Shown: positions 1 to 10,021, numbered from the stretch's first letter. The stretch is DNA of 64,000 bases from Mycobacterium sp. DL440 (GCF_011745145.1 NZ_CP050191.1:6248467-6312466); one strand, 5' to 3'. The notes: generated by a model not told the origin, from the letters alone. Translations and numbers: made by a program.

Positions 1-56
1 TCTCGAGGAGCGACCACTGGGTAGAAAACGGGGGGATATCCGAGGCTGGGACGAGG

Positions 57-1472
57 TTACGGCTGACGCACCAGATACGGCGACACCGTAGAGCGGTGTT
101 CGTTGAGGTCCAGGGCCTTACCGAGCGCGGGGAACGCGCGTTGCGGGCAGTTGTCGCGTTCGCACACTCGGCAACCGGAGCCGATGGGCGTTGCCACCTC
201 GCCGGAGAGGTCCAGCCCTTCGGAGTACACCAGCCGATGAGCATGGCGCAGTTCGCATCCCAGCCCGATCGCGAAGGTCTTGCCGGGCTGGCCGTAGCGC
301 GAGGCGCGACGCTCCACGGTGCGGGCCACCCACATGTAGTTGCGCCCGTCGGGCATCTGGGCGATCTGCACGCCGATCCTGCCGGGATTGCCGAACGTCT
401 CGTAGACGTTCCACAGCGGGCAGGTGCCGCCAGACGATGAGAAGTGAAATCCGGTGGCGGACTGGCGTTTTGACATATTTCCGGCGCGGTCGACGCGGAC
501 GAAGGAGAACGGCACACCCCGCATCGACGGACGTTGCAGGGTGGAAAGCCGGTGTGCGATGGTCTCGTAGCTCACCGAGTAGAACGCCGACAGCCGCTCC
601 ACGTCATAGCGGAAATTCTCGGCGACATCGTGGAATTGGCGGTAGGGGAGCACGGTTGCCGCGGCGAAGTAGTTGGCCAGACCGAGCCGGGCCAGGGTGC
701 GGGATTCGACGCTGGTGAACATGCCTTCGTCGACCATCTTGTCGATGAGGTCGCCGAACTCCAGGAAGGCCAGTTCGGCCGCCATCTTGAACACCTGCTG
801 GCCCCGGGAGAGATGATTGCCCATCTCCAAGGTCTTGGTGGCCGGGTCGTAGCGGTGTAGCACGGTGTCGCCCAGATCGATGCGTCGCACGACCCGTACC
901 CCGTGCTCGGCGGTCAGCCGGTTGGCCAGCTCGCCGGCCAGATCACCCCGGTGCATCCGGATCTTGGCGGTCAGGTCCTCGGCGGCGGTATCGAGCTCAT
1001 GCAGGTAGTTCTGCCGCTGGTAGAAGTAGTCGCGCACTTCCTCGTGCGGCATGGTGATCGAACCGCTGCCGCTGCCGTCGGAGTAGCGGTCTTCGGTGGC
1101 GGCAGCCAATTGTGTGGTGGTCAACCGGTACCGGCGGTGCAGATTGACCATCGCCCGGGCGAAATTCGGGTAGGCCGCCACCATGTCGGCGACTTCGGCG
1201 ATATCCATGTCGGCGCCGAGGTCACGGTCCATCGCCACCTCGCGCATCTCGGCGACCAGTCGGGTGTCGTCGTGCGAGGCGAAGAACGTCGCGTCCACCC
1301 CGAAGACCTCGGTGATGCGCAGCAGCACCGCCACGGTGAGTGGCCGCACGTCGTGCTCGATCTGATTGAGGTAACTGGGGGAGATCTCGAGCATCTGGGC
1401 CAGCGCCGCCTGGCTGAATCCACGCTCGCTCCGTAGTTGCCGCACCCGCGACCCGACGAAGGTTTTTGCCAC
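57..1472 (-). CDS. ramB: RamB, XRE-family regulator of the glyoxylate shunt
   Basis: A 471-residue protein starting at GTG 1472. An N-terminal helix-turn-helix (about residues 8-62, with RSERGFSQAALAQML) is followed by an ImmA/IrrE-like (DUF955) middle region. A C-terminal short-chain fatty-acyl regulator domain ends in the cysteine cluster GCRVCERDNC. Length matches mycobacterial RamB (Rv0465c, about 474 aa), which controls icl1 and itself. The gene is divergent from the thioesterase-icl1 genes, as in M. tuberculosis. Paired RamB-like boxes lie just upstream of its start and again upstream of icl1, which fits autoregulation. Orthology is inferred from sequence and context. Confidence 0.93.
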   Translation of the reverse strand: MAKTFVGSRVRQLRSERGFSQAALAQMLEISPSYLNQIEHDVRPLTVAVLLRITEVFGVDATFFASHDDTRLVAEMREVAMDRDLGADMDIAEVADMVAAYPNFARAMVNLHRRYRLTTTQLAAATEDRYSDGSGSGSITMPHEEVRDYFYQRQNYLHELDTAAEDLTAKIRMHRGDLAGELANRLTAEHGVRVVRRIDLGDTVLHRYDPATKTLEMGNHLSRGQQVFKMAAELAFLEFGDLIDKMVDEGMFTSVESRTLARLGLANYFAAATVLPYRQFHDVAENFRYDVERLSAFYSVSYETIAHRLSTLQRPSMRGVPFSFVRVDRAGNMSKRQSATGFHFSSSGGTCPLWNVYETFGNPGRIGVQIAQMPDGRNYMWVARTVERRASRYGQPGKTFAIGLGCELRHAHRLVYSEGLDLSGEVATPIGSGCRVCERDNCPQRAFPALGKALDLNEHRSTVSPYLVRQP

Positions 1473-1502
1473 GTCAAACAGCCTAACAAGGGTGTGAAGG
1501 TG

Positions 1503-1521
1503 ACCTTTGCATTCTTGGCAA
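1503..1521. promoter_or_regulatory. RamB-like box pair, ramB/thioesterase divergent promoter
   Basis: ACCTTTGCA (1503-1511) and CTTGGCAA (1514-1521) start 11 bases apart. The same two words recur upstream of icl1. They resemble the AGTTTGCAAA-type RamB motif known from corynebacteria and mycobacteria. TTGGCA at 1516-1521 could also serve as a -35 for the rightward thioesterase gene. Binding is inferred. Confidence 0.5.
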
Positions 1522-1592
1522 TTTGGGCACTACTGGCATTAGCGGGCCGCCTGGCATGATCGGCTCAGACGACAGCGACTGGAGAGATGACC

Positions 1593-2414
1593 ATGACGGG
1601 AACCGCGCAGAATTCGACCACCGGGCTGAACAAGGTGATGATGCCGGTGCCCGATCCCCATCCCGATGTCTTCGACCGGGAATGGCCGCTGCGGATGGCC
1701 GATGTCGACCGCAACGGGCGGCTGCGATTCGACGGCGCGTGCCGACACATTCAGGACATCGGTCAGGACCAACTGCGGGAGATGGGCTACGAAGACGTCC
1801 ACCCCGCGTGGATCGTGCGGCGCACGATGATCGATCTGATCCGGCCTATCGAGGGCGGCGACATACTGCGGATGCGGCGGTGGTGTTCGGGAACGTCCAA
1901 CCGGTGGTGCGAGATGCGGGTGCGTATCGATGGGCGCAAGGGCGGGCTGATGGAATCGGAGGCGTTCTGGATCCACATCAACCGGGAGACCCAGGGGCCC
2001 TCCCGCATCTCTGATGACTTCCTGTCGGGCCTGCGCCGCACCACCGACGAGGCACGGCTGCGCTGGAAGTCCTATCTGAAGGCCGGCAGCCGTGAGGATG
2101 CCGCGGAGATCCGTGAGTACCCGGTGCGGGTGTCCGACATCGACCTGTTCGACCACATGAACAACTCGGTGTACTGGACGGTGATCGAGGACTATCTGTA
2201 CTCCCACCCCGAGCTGCTGGAGAAACCGCTGCGGGTGACCATCGAGCACGATGCCGCGGTGGCCCTCGGCGAGAAACTCGAGATCCTGTCGCACGTTCAC
2301 CCCGCCGGATCGACCGACAATTTTGGTGAAGAGCTCACCGACCGCACTGTTAGAACGCTCACATATGCCGTCGGCGACGAGACAAAAGCGATCGCATCCC
2401 TGTTCTCGCTCTGA
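1593..2414 (+). CDS. Acyl-ACP thioesterase family protein (Rv0466-like)
   Basis: About 273 residues, two hot-dog domains of the plant FatA/FatB type. The first begins near RMADVDRNGRLRFDGA; the second contains VSDIDLFDHMNNSVYW, the usual Asn/His-bearing helix. Expected role: hydrolysis of acyl-ACP to free fatty acid in the cytoplasm. Two ATGs are close together (1587 and 1593). The purine-rich GGAGAG at 1581-1586 abuts the first and sits six bases before the second, so 1593 is preferred. The gene lies between ramB and icl1 as in M. tuberculosis. The physiological substrate is not known to me. Confidence 0.85.
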   Translation: MTGTAQNSTTGLNKVMMPVPDPHPDVFDREWPLRMADVDRNGRLRFDGACRHIQDIGQDQLREMGYEDVHPAWIVRRTMIDLIRPIEGGDILRMRRWCSGTSNRWCEMRVRIDGRKGGLMESEAFWIHINRETQGPSRISDDFLSGLRRTTDEARLRWKSYLKAGSREDAAEIREYPVRVSDIDLFDHMNNSVYWTVIEDYLYSHPELLEKPLRVTIEHDAAVALGEKLEILSHVHPAGSTDNFGEELTDRTVRTLTYAVGDETKAIASLFSL

Positions 2415-2429
2415 CCCCGCCCGGTTTAA

Positions 2430-2445
2430 CAGTACGAGCGTACTG
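2430..2445. promoter_or_regulatory. 16-bp palindrome after the thioesterase gene, icl1 control region
   Basis: CAGTACGAGCGTACTG has perfect 7-base arms around AG. A second inverted repeat follows (AGCTAC 2459-2464, GTAGCT 2471-2476). Neither has a following T-run, so these look more like protein-binding sites than terminators. Which regulator binds is unknown. Confidence 0.35.
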
Positions 2446-2508
2446 ACCTGCGTCTTTGAGCTACTCGCCGGTAGCTTCTGACCGGTACAGCCATCATATT
2501 TCTTCGCA

Positions 2509-2549
2509 ACCTTTGCAAGTTAGCTAAGCGCTTTGGCGAAACTTGGCAA
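2509..2549. promoter_or_regulatory. RamB-like box pair upstream of icl1
   Basis: ACCTTTGCA (2509-2517) and CTTGGCAA (2542-2549) repeat the two words seen at the ramB promoter. Here they start 33 bases apart instead of 11, so they stay on the same helix face. TTGCAAGTTAGC (2513-2524) also resembles a site upstream of the XRE gene at 10106. Inferred RamB operators controlling icl1. Confidence 0.55.
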
Positions 2550-2673
2550 CTGAAACGGGTGGACCTGCGGATATAGGTTGTGACATCTTCGGATTAGCAC
2601 ACCAGTGAAGCTGCTGCGGCGTTAGCAAGTAACGAGGCGCGACGCGGCGGACCAAAACCGAAGGAGCAGTCCT

Positions 2674-3960
2674 ATGTCGACCGTGGGCACCCCCAAGTCA
2701 CCGGAGCAGATCCAGCACGACTGGGATCACAACCCCCGCTGGAAGGGCATCACCCGTACCTACACCCCGGCCGACGTGGTTGCCCTGCAGGGCTCCGTCG
2801 TCGAGGAGAACACCCTGGCCCGTCGCGGCGCCGAGGTGCTGTGGGAGCAGCTCCACGACATGGACTTCGTCAACGCGCTGGGCGCGCTGACCGGCAACCA
2901 GGCCGTGCAGCAGGTCCGCGCCGGCCTGAAGGCCATCTACCTGTCCGGGTGGCAGGTCGCCGGTGACGCGAACCTGTCCGGCCACACCTACCCCGACCAG
3001 AGCCTCTACCCGGCCAACTCGGTGCCGCAGGTGGTGCGCCGCATCAACAACGCGCTGATGCGTGCCGACCAGATCGCCAAGGTCGAGGGCGACACCTCGG
3101 TCGAGAACTGGCTCGCCCCGATCGTCGCCGACGGCGAGGCCGGCTTCGGTGGAGCGCTCAACGTCTACGAGCTCCAGAAGGCCATGATCGCCGCCGGTGT
3201 CGCGGGTTCGCACTGGGAGGATCAGCTGGCCTCGGAGAAGAAGTGCGGCCACCTCGGTGGCAAGGTGCTGATCCCGACCCAGCAGCACATCCGCACCCTG
3301 ACCTCGGCCCGCCTGGCCGCTGACGTCGCCGACGTGCCCACCCTGGTCATCGCCCGCACCGACGCCGAGGCCGCCACCCTGATCACCTCCGATGTCGACG
3401 AGCGTGACCGCCCGTTCATCACCGGTGAGCGCACCAACGAAGGCTTCTACCGGGTGCAGAACGGCCTGGAGCCGTGCATCGCCCGCGCCAAGGCCTACGC
3501 GCCGTACGCAGACCTGATCTGGATGGAGACCGGCACCCCGGACCTCGAGCTGGCCAAGAAGTTCGCCGAGGGCGTCAAGAGCGAGTTCCCGGACCAGATG
3601 CTGTCCTACAACTGCTCGCCGTCGTTCAACTGGCGCCAGCACCTGGACGACGACACCATCGCCAAGTTCCAGCGCGAGCTGGGCGCGATGGGCTTCAAGT
3701 TCCAGTTCATCACGCTGGCCGGCTTCCACGCCCTCAACTACTCGATGTTCGACCTGGCTCACGGCTACGCCCGCGAGCAGATGAAGGCGTACGTGGAGCT
3801 GCAGGAGCGCGAGTTCGCCGCCGAGGAGCGCGGTTACACCGCCACCAAGCACCAGCGTGAGGTCGGCGCCGGCTACTTCGACCGGATCGCCACCACCGTG
3901 GACCCGACCAGCTCGACCACCGCGCTGGCCGGTTCCACCGAAGAGGGCCAGTTCCACTAA
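2674..3960 (+). CDS. icl1: Isocitrate lyase
   Basis: 428 residues, the same length as M. tuberculosis Icl1. It cleaves isocitrate to succinate and glyoxylate, the first glyoxylate-shunt step, in the cytoplasm; in mycobacteria it also acts as methylisocitrate lyase. The catalytic loop KKCGH is present with the nucleophile at Cys191. ATG 2674 follows an AAGGAG ribosome-binding site at 2660-2665. A 259-base control region with RamB-like boxes precedes it, and a long hairpin follows. The neighbours (RamB, FadB2) fit growth on fatty acids and acetate. Confidence 0.98.
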   Translation: MSTVGTPKSPEQIQHDWDHNPRWKGITRTYTPADVVALQGSVVEENTLARRGAEVLWEQLHDMDFVNALGALTGNQAVQQVRAGLKAIYLSGWQVAGDANLSGHTYPDQSLYPANSVPQVVRRINNALMRADQIAKVEGDTSVENWLAPIVADGEAGFGGALNVYELQKAMIAAGVAGSHWEDQLASEKKCGHLGGKVLIPTQQHIRTLTSARLAADVADVPTLVIARTDAEAATLITSDVDERDRPFITGERTNEGFYRVQNGLEPCIARAKAYAPYADLIWMETGTPDLELAKKFAEGVKSEFPDQMLSYNCSPSFNWRQHLDDDTIAKFQRELGAMGFKFQFITLAGFHALNYSMFDLAHGYAREQMKAYVELQEREFAAEERGYTATKHQREVGAGYFDRIATTVDPTSSTTALAGSTEEGQFH

Positions 3961-3972
3961 GTCCCACTCCGC

Positions 3973-4030
3973 CGAGCAGACACAAACCTGCACATTTTCG
4001 CACTGAAATGGACAGGTTTACGTCTGCTCG
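3973..4030. terminator. Long GAGCAGAC-type palindrome after icl1
   Basis: Outer arms CGAGCAGAC (3973-3981) and GTCTGCTCG (4022-4030) are perfect complements. Inner arms AAACCTG (3984-3990) and CAGGTTT (4013-4019) extend the stem. Its place right after the icl1 stop suggests a terminator. The same outer arm recurs at 33492-33577. Confidence 0.65.
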
Positions 4031-4050
4031 CGGCAATCCTTGACAGCGCG

Positions 4051-4079
4051 GGCCCCGCTCAGAATTCTTGGGCGGGGCC
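4051..4079 (+). terminator. GC-rich hairpin before fadB2
   Basis: GGCCCCGC (4051-4058) pairs with GCGGGGCC (4072-4079) around an AT-rich loop. It could be a second terminator or a leader hairpin of fadB2. TTGACA at 4040-4045 just upstream resembles a -35 element, which leaves both readings open. Confidence 0.4.
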
Positions 4080-4112
4080 TGTCGCGTATCTGTGTATTGA
4101 GAAAGTGGTGTA

Positions 4113-4973
4113 GTGAGCAATCAAATTGAACGAGTAGGTGTGATCGGTGCCGGCCAGATGGGCGCCGGCATCGCCGAGGTGTCCGCGCGTGCCGGAGTGG
4201 ACGTGTTGGTGTTCGAGACCAGCGACGCGCTGGTCACCGCGGGCCGCAACCGCATCACCAAATCGCTCGAGCGGGCGGTCAGCGCAGGCAAGGTCACAGA
4301 GCGGGAGAAGGACGCCGCGCTGGACAAGCTGAAGTTCACCACCACGATCGACGAGCTGGCCGACCGGCAATTGGTCATCGAGGCCGTGATCGAGGACGAG
4401 AACGTCAAGGCGAAGATCTTCGCGGACCTGGATCGCGTGATCACCGACCCCGACGCGGTGCTCGCCTCCAACACCTCGAGCATCCCGATCATGAAACTCG
4501 CAGCAGCTACCCAGAATCCTGCCAGGGTGCTGGGCCTGCACTTTTTCAACCCGGTTCCGGTGTTGCCCTTGGTCGAATTGGTCAGCACCCTGGTGACCGC
4601 AGACGCCGCCGCTGCGCGCGTCGAGGAATTCGCCGGCACGGTTCTCGGGAAACAGGTTGTCCGTTGTTCTGACCGGTCCGGTTTTGTGGTCAACGCGTTG
4701 CTGGTTCCATACCTCCTGGCAGCGGTCCGGATGGTCGAGGGCGGCTTTGCCACAATTGAAGACGTCGACAAAGCGGTGGTGGCCGGGCTGTCCCACCCGA
4801 TGGGGCCGCTGCGGCTGTCCGATCTGGTCGGATTGGACACTCTGAAGCTCATCGCCGACAAGATGTTTGACGAGTTCAAAGAGCCTTTGTACGCCGCGCC
4901 ACCGCTACTGCTGCGCATGGTGGAGGCGGGACAGCTGGGCAAGAAATCGGGCCAGGGCTTCTACACGTACTGA
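4113..4973 (+). CDS. fadB2: 3-hydroxybutyryl-CoA dehydrogenase
   Basis: 286 residues from GTG 4113, the exact length of M. tuberculosis FadB2 (Rv0468). The N-terminal Rossmann fold has the NAD motif GAGQMGAG. The C-terminal 3-hydroxyacyl-CoA dehydrogenase domain includes HFFNPVPVLPLVEL and GFVVNALLVPYL. It interconverts acetoacetyl-CoA and 3-hydroxybutyryl-CoA in beta-oxidation or butanoate metabolism. It lies downstream of icl1 as in other mycobacteria. Confidence 0.93.
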   Translation: MSNQIERVGVIGAGQMGAGIAEVSARAGVDVLVFETSDALVTAGRNRITKSLERAVSAGKVTEREKDAALDKLKFTTTIDELADRQLVIEAVIEDENVKAKIFADLDRVITDPDAVLASNTSSIPIMKLAAATQNPARVLGLHFFNPVPVLPLVELVSTLVTADAAAARVEEFAGTVLGKQVVRCSDRSGFVVNALLVPYLLAAVRMVEGGFATIEDVDKAVVAGLSHPMGPLRLSDLVGLDTLKLIADKMFDEFKEPLYAAPPLLLRMVEAGQLGKKSGQGFYTY

Positions 4974-5047
4974 GAAGGGGCGCGCTGGCACTATGGCCGA
5001 GGCTTAGCTAGTCTACCCACAGTAGGGCCTGCTGGCTCGTTCTATAG

Positions 5048-6001
<954 letters not shown>

Positions 6002-6014
6002 GTTCTTTCTCTTT

Positions 6015-6077
6015 CGCCGAGACTACGGTTCTTGGCGCGATTTCGAAGATTTCGCGCCACAATCCGTAGTCTCGGCG
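6015..6077. terminator. Two-tier palindrome between convergent genes
   Basis: Perfect 14-base outer arms CGCCGAGACTACGG (6015-6028) and CCGTAGTCTCGGCG (6064-6077) enclose inner arms TGGCGCGA (6033-6040) and TCGCGCCA (6052-6059). CTTTTG follows on the + strand. It sits between umaA and the convergent DUF559 gene, whose 3' end lies inside it. Likely a bidirectional terminator. Confidence 0.75.
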
Positions 6078-6940
6078 CTTTTGTAGGGGCTGTACCCGGC
6101 CCGGCGCAATGCATCCCAGGCGCGGGTGATCACCTCCGGCCCGCGATATTCCAGTTGACGCGCGCTGACCCGCACGATGGTCCAGCCTCGGGCGGCGAGA
6201 AACTCCAACCGCACGATGTCGTTCTCGTAGTCGGCCGGGCTGCTCCAATGCTGTTCTCCGTCGTACTCAACCCCGACCATCCAGTCCGGCCAGCCCATGT
6301 CGATCCGGCGACGGACGCGTCCCCATTCGTCTGCCACCGGTATCTGGGTGACGGGACGGGGCAGCCCGCCGCGCACGAGAAGCAAGCGCAGCCTGGTCTC
6401 TTGCGGAGATTCCGCCCCGGCATCGGCCAGATCGAGTGCTTGACGCAGCCGACGAATGCGTCGCGCTCCCGGGTAGCGTTCGGCGATCGAACTGACGTCG
6501 GCGACGGTTCCGCGGGTGCTGTTGAGCAGCGCATCGATCCGGATGATCGCGGTGTCGAGCGGCCGGCGTCGCCCGATGTCATAGCAGGTCCGTGCGACGT
6601 TGGTGCAGGTCATGTCGCCGATGACGGACAGCTCGTCATTGGCGATGACGCCGGTGTGGATCAGGATCCCGGGCGGGGAGGGCTGACGGATGCGGGCGAG
6701 TTCGGCCGGCGCGTTGTCGGGCAGCCACTTGCTGCCCAGCACTGCGGCCGCGGAGTAGCCGGACAGTGTGGCGGCGCGTCTGGACCACAGCCACGCCGCT
6801 GTCGCCCGATCACGCGCGGTCAGCGGAAAGCCCGTTGGCGCATAGACATTCTGGTGCACCATCACATATTTGGACCGCAACACGTGGCGGGTGACGGTCC
6901 CAGCCGCCATCGCCTCACTGCCCACAACGATCTCCCCCAC
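6023..6940 (-). CDS. DUF559-domain protein (putative Vsr-like endonuclease fold)
   Basis: A 305-residue reading from GTG 6940, giving MGEIVVGSEAMAAGTVTRH, a start typical of mycobacterial DUF559 proteins. The open frame continues upstream through ppk2 but is shadow there. The N-terminal half resembles an AbiEi-type winged helix. The C-terminal DUF559 domain includes DMGWPDWMVGVEYDGEQHW and GWTIVRVSARQL, a nuclease-like fold of unproven activity. No ribosome-binding site is visible. The last ~17 codons and the stop lie inside the 6015-6077 palindrome, so the C-terminal tail is encoded by a terminator hairpin. Confidence 0.75.
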   Translation of the reverse strand: MGEIVVGSEAMAAGTVTRHVLRSKYVMVHQNVYAPTGFPLTARDRATAAWLWSRRAATLSGYSAAAVLGSKWLPDNAPAELARIRQPSPPGILIHTGVIANDELSVIGDMTCTNVARTCYDIGRRRPLDTAIIRIDALLNSTRGTVADVSSIAERYPGARRIRRLRQALDLADAGAESPQETRLRLLLVRGGLPRPVTQIPVADEWGRVRRRIDMGWPDWMVGVEYDGEQHWSSPADYENDIVRLEFLAARGWTIVRVSARQLEYRGPEVITRAWDALRRAGYSPYKSAETTDCGAKSSKSRQEP

Positions 6941-6993
6941 ATCGGTATTGGACGTGGGGCGCAGGCAACCGGTTCCCGCGTCGGCGCAGAAGA

Positions 6994-7872
6994 TCAGGCC
7001 TCGGCCAGCCGCTTCTTCTCCAGCTCGACGTCGAAGTCCGCCGGCGGCCACGACATGTTGAGGCCTTTGAGTGCCTCGATGAGCAGCTCGGTGATGGCGA
7101 GCCGGCTGTACCACTTCTTGTCGCACGGCACGATGTGCCACGGCGCATAGTCGGTCGACGTCTTCTCCAGCATGGCCTGGTAGGCCTCCTGGTACTTGGG
7201 CCACAGCAGGCGCTCGTCGATGTCGGCCGGATTGTATTTCCAGTACTTGTCGGGCCGTTCGAGCCGCGCGGCCAGCCGCTCCTTCTGCTCGGCGAGTGAG
7301 ACGAACATGGCCACTTTCACCAGAGTGGTGCCGGCATCGACCAATTCGCGTTCGAAGGCGTTGATCTCGTCGTAGCGGCCGCCCCAGACATCCGGTGGTA
7401 CCAGGTTGTGCACGCGGACGATCAGCACGTCCTCGTAGTGCGAACGGTCGAAGACCCCGATGTGGCCGGCCGGTGGAAGGGCGTTGCGAATCCGCCACAG
7501 GTAGTGGTGGGCCCGCTCCTCCTCGGTTGGTTTGCCAAAGCTGGTGTACCGGACACCTTGCGGATTTGCGGCTCCCACAACATGTTTGACGATGCCGCCC
7601 TTGCCGGCGGTGTCCATGCCCTGCAGGATCAGCAGAACCGAGCGGTTGTCGTCACCGCTTTTGGAGCCGGCGTAGAGCATTTCCTGCAGCGAGGCCAACC
7701 TCAGATTGCGCTCGGTCTGCAGGGTGGGCGCATCGCTCTTGTTACCGCGGAATCCCGGAGTGCCGTTGGCATCGATGCGCGCAACCTGGTCGCCCGGACG
7801 AAAAACCAGATGATCATGTGGTTCGTGGGTCCACAGTGCAGGCAGGTCCTTGTCGGTCACCCGTTCAGTCAA
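6994..7872 (-). CDS. ppk2: Polyphosphate kinase 2 family phosphotransferase
   Basis: 292 residues with Walker A GMDTAGKGG, Walker B FDRSHYED and the lid region NAFERELVDAGT of PPK2 enzymes. These transfer phosphate between polyphosphate and nucleoside di- or monophosphates. Subclass cannot be fixed here; length is close to the mycobacterial PPK2 enzymes (about 295 aa). The TTG start at 7872 overlaps the madR stop; an alternative GTG lies at 7860. It is probably co-transcribed with madR, an insertion relative to M. tuberculosis, where ppk2 (Rv3232c) is elsewhere. Confidence 0.88.
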   Translation of the reverse strand: MTERVTDKDLPALWTHEPHDHLVFRPGDQVARIDANGTPGFRGNKSDAPTLQTERNLRLASLQEMLYAGSKSGDDNRSVLLILQGMDTAGKGGIVKHVVGAANPQGVRYTSFGKPTEEERAHHYLWRIRNALPPAGHIGVFDRSHYEDVLIVRVHNLVPPDVWGGRYDEINAFERELVDAGTTLVKVAMFVSLAEQKERLAARLERPDKYWKYNPADIDERLLWPKYQEAYQAMLEKTSTDYAPWHIVPCDKKWYSRLAITELLIEALKGLNMSWPPADFDVELEKKRLAEA

Positions 7873-8566
7873 GCAGTTGCGGCGGCAAAACCGGTGATGG
7901 GTGCGGCAGTGAGTTGAACTTGTCCAACGAGCCGCCGACTTCGACGATGCCGCACAGTGCGTTCCAGGACAGCATGGTCAGGTAGTCGATCAGGTCATCG
8001 GCGGTCATCCGCGGGTTCGACATCCACGAGTGGGTGGCCAGCTGGACCCCACCGACGGTGTGGAACGCCCAGGCCTCGGCGCCGCGGGTGTCCATGCCGG
8101 CCTGGGCCATCCGGCGGCGCAGCATCACGGCCAGCATGCGCGCGATGATCTGCTCGGAATCGGCGACGGCCTTGCTCTTGCTGGCCGAGTTGTTGGCCAT
8201 CACGAAGCGATACGGTTCCGGTTCGGCGGCAACAGTCTCCACGTAGACCTTGATGATCTCGCGGGTCAGGTCGAAACCGTCGAGGTTGGACGACAGAGCG
8301 GCAGCCATGTTCGGGATCAGGGTGGTCTGGGCGAATCGCATCATGACTGCGGTGGTGAGGTCGTTCTTGTCGACGAAGTAGCGGTACAGCACGGTCTTGG
8401 ACACGCCGATCTCGGCAGCGATTTCGTCCATGCTGACGTTGCTACCGCGGCGCCGGATCGCTTCCAGGGTGCCGTCTACCAATTCATTGCGCCGCTCCAC
8501 CTTGTGCTGGTGCCAGCGCCGCTTGCGTCCATCGGTCTTCACCGTCACCGGCGGAGTCTGTGCCAC
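7865..8566 (-). CDS. madR: TetR-family regulator MadR (mycolate desaturase regulator)
   Basis: 233 residues from GTG 8566, near the length of Rv0472c. The helix-turn-helix spans about residues 40-70 (MDEIAAEIGVSKTVLYRYF). Rv0472c has been characterised as MadR, an acyl-CoA-responsive repressor of the mycolic acid desaturases desA1 and desA2; assignment here rests on gene order and similarity. It is divergent from the DUF445 gene and overlaps the ppk2 start. A DesA-like desaturase gene lies at 48134-49099 in this window, but no MadR site was identified there. Confidence 0.85.
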   Translation of the reverse strand: MAQTPPVTVKTDGRKRRWHQHKVERRNELVDGTLEAIRRRGSNVSMDEIAAEIGVSKTVLYRYFVDKNDLTTAVMMRFAQTTLIPNMAAALSSNLDGFDLTREIIKVYVETVAAEPEPYRFVMANNSASKSKAVADSEQIIARMLAVMLRRRMAQAGMDTRGAEAWAFHTVGGVQLATHSWMSNPRMTADDLIDYLTMLSWNALCGIVEVGGSLDKFNSLPHPSPVLPPQLLD

Positions 8567-8672
8567 AGTCGCAGTAGTCCCATTCCCTAGTTCCGCTTAA
8601 TACTACGGCGAATCTGCGGATACCGGATCCAGGGTCAGGCCGTCAGTCGCTGCGATAGCGCAAGATGGAAAC

Positions 8673-10016
8673 GTGGCACATCGATCTGACGCGGGAGTCC
8701 GCGCCCTTGCGGGCCCGCGGCAAAGTTTTGCCGAGACGCTGGCCGGTGCGGACAGCGCCGCTGATGCCGAGCGCATACGGGATTTGCGGCGGATGAAGCT
8801 GGTCGCGCTGAGCTTCCTCGTCGGCGCCACCGTGATCTTCCTGTTGTGCACGTGGGCGCAGTCGCGGGGAGCGGCAGGGCTGGGTGCGGCGCCATGGATT
8901 GGATATGTGCGCGCGGCGGCCGAGGCGGGCATGGTCGGCGCGCTTGCGGACTGGTTCGCCGTGACCGCGCTGTTCAAGCATCCGCTGGGTTTGCCGATCC
9001 CGCACACGGCCATCATCAAGCGCAAGAAGGACCAGCTGGGCGAGGGTTTGGGCACGTTCGTCCGGGAGAACTTCATGTCTCCCGAGGTGATCGCGACCAA
9101 ACTGCACGACGCCCAGGTGGCGGGCCGGTTGGGCAAGTGGCTGTGCGACCGCCCGCATGCCGAGCGGGTGGCCGCCGAGGCATCGACCGTGCTGCGGGTC
9201 GGGGTGGAGATGCTGCGCGACGAGGACGTCCAGCACGTGCTGGACCGGATGATCGTCAAACGTATCGCCGAACCCAAATGGGGCCCGCCGATCGGCCGGG
9301 TGCTCTCCACACTCCTGCAGGAGGGTCGTCAGGAAGCGCTGATCCAGCTGTTGTGCGACCGGGCGTTCCAGTGGTCGCTCAACTCCGGTGAGGTGATCGA
9401 GCGGGTGATCGAGCGGGATTCGCCGACCTGGTCGCCACGCTGGATGGACCACCTGGTCGGTGACCGGATCCACCGGGAGCTGATGGACTTCACCGACAAG
9501 GTGCGCCGTAACCCCGACCACGAGCTGCGCCGCTCAGCCACCCGGTTCCTGTTCGAGTTCGCCGACGACCTGCAGAACGACGAGGCGACGATTCAGCGCG
9601 CCGAGAACGTCAAGGAACAGATCATGGGCCGCGACGAGGTGGCGCGGGCGGCCGAGACTGCGTGGGCGGCGGCCAAGCGGATCATCCTGGAGTCGGTGGA
9701 TGACCCGTCGTCGGCGCTGCGCACCCGGATTGCTGACTCGGTGATGCGTATCGGGGAGTCGCTGCGTGACGATGCCGAGCTACGCGACAAGGTCGACAGC
9801 TGGATCGTCCGGGGGGCAAAACACCTGGTCGCCGAGTATGGGACCGAGATCACAGCAATCATCACCGAGACCATCGAACGGTGGGATGCCGACGAGGCGA
9901 GCCGCCGGATTGAGCTCCACGTGGGCCGTGACCTGCAATTTATCCGGATCAACGGCACTGTGGTGGGTTCGTTGGCGGGCCTGGCCATCTACTCGATAGC
10001 CCAACTACTCTTCTGA
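8673..10016 (+). CDS. DUF445 membrane protein (Rv0473-like)
   Basis: 447 residues from GTG 8673. A hydrophobic helix (about residues 35-55), AEAGMVGALADWFAVTALF and a C-terminal membrane helix (GSLAGLAIYSIAQLLF) mark the DUF445 family. The long middle part is charged and helical. Function unknown. It is divergent from madR and followed by an XRE regulator, as in M. tuberculosis. Confidence 0.88.
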   Translation: MAHRSDAGVRALAGPRQSFAETLAGADSAADAERIRDLRRMKLVALSFLVGATVIFLLCTWAQSRGAAGLGAAPWIGYVRAAAEAGMVGALADWFAVTALFKHPLGLPIPHTAIIKRKKDQLGEGLGTFVRENFMSPEVIATKLHDAQVAGRLGKWLCDRPHAERVAAEASTVLRVGVEMLRDEDVQHVLDRMIVKRIAEPKWGPPIGRVLSTLLQEGRQEALIQLLCDRAFQWSLNSGEVIERVIERDSPTWSPRWMDHLVGDRIHRELMDFTDKVRRNPDHELRRSATRFLFEFADDLQNDEATIQRAENVKEQIMGRDEVARAAETAWAAAKRIILESVDDPSSALRTRIADSVMRIGESLRDDAELRDKVDSWIVRGAKHLVAEYGTEITAIITETIERWDADEASRRIELHVGRDLQFIRINGTVVGSLAGLAIYSIAQLLF

Positions 10017-10021
10017 CCTGC

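Noticed and set aside
2698..3993. 431-codon open frame antisense to icl1
   Set aside because: Shadow of the strongly biased icl1 codons; Val/Gly/Leu-heavy translation with no domain.
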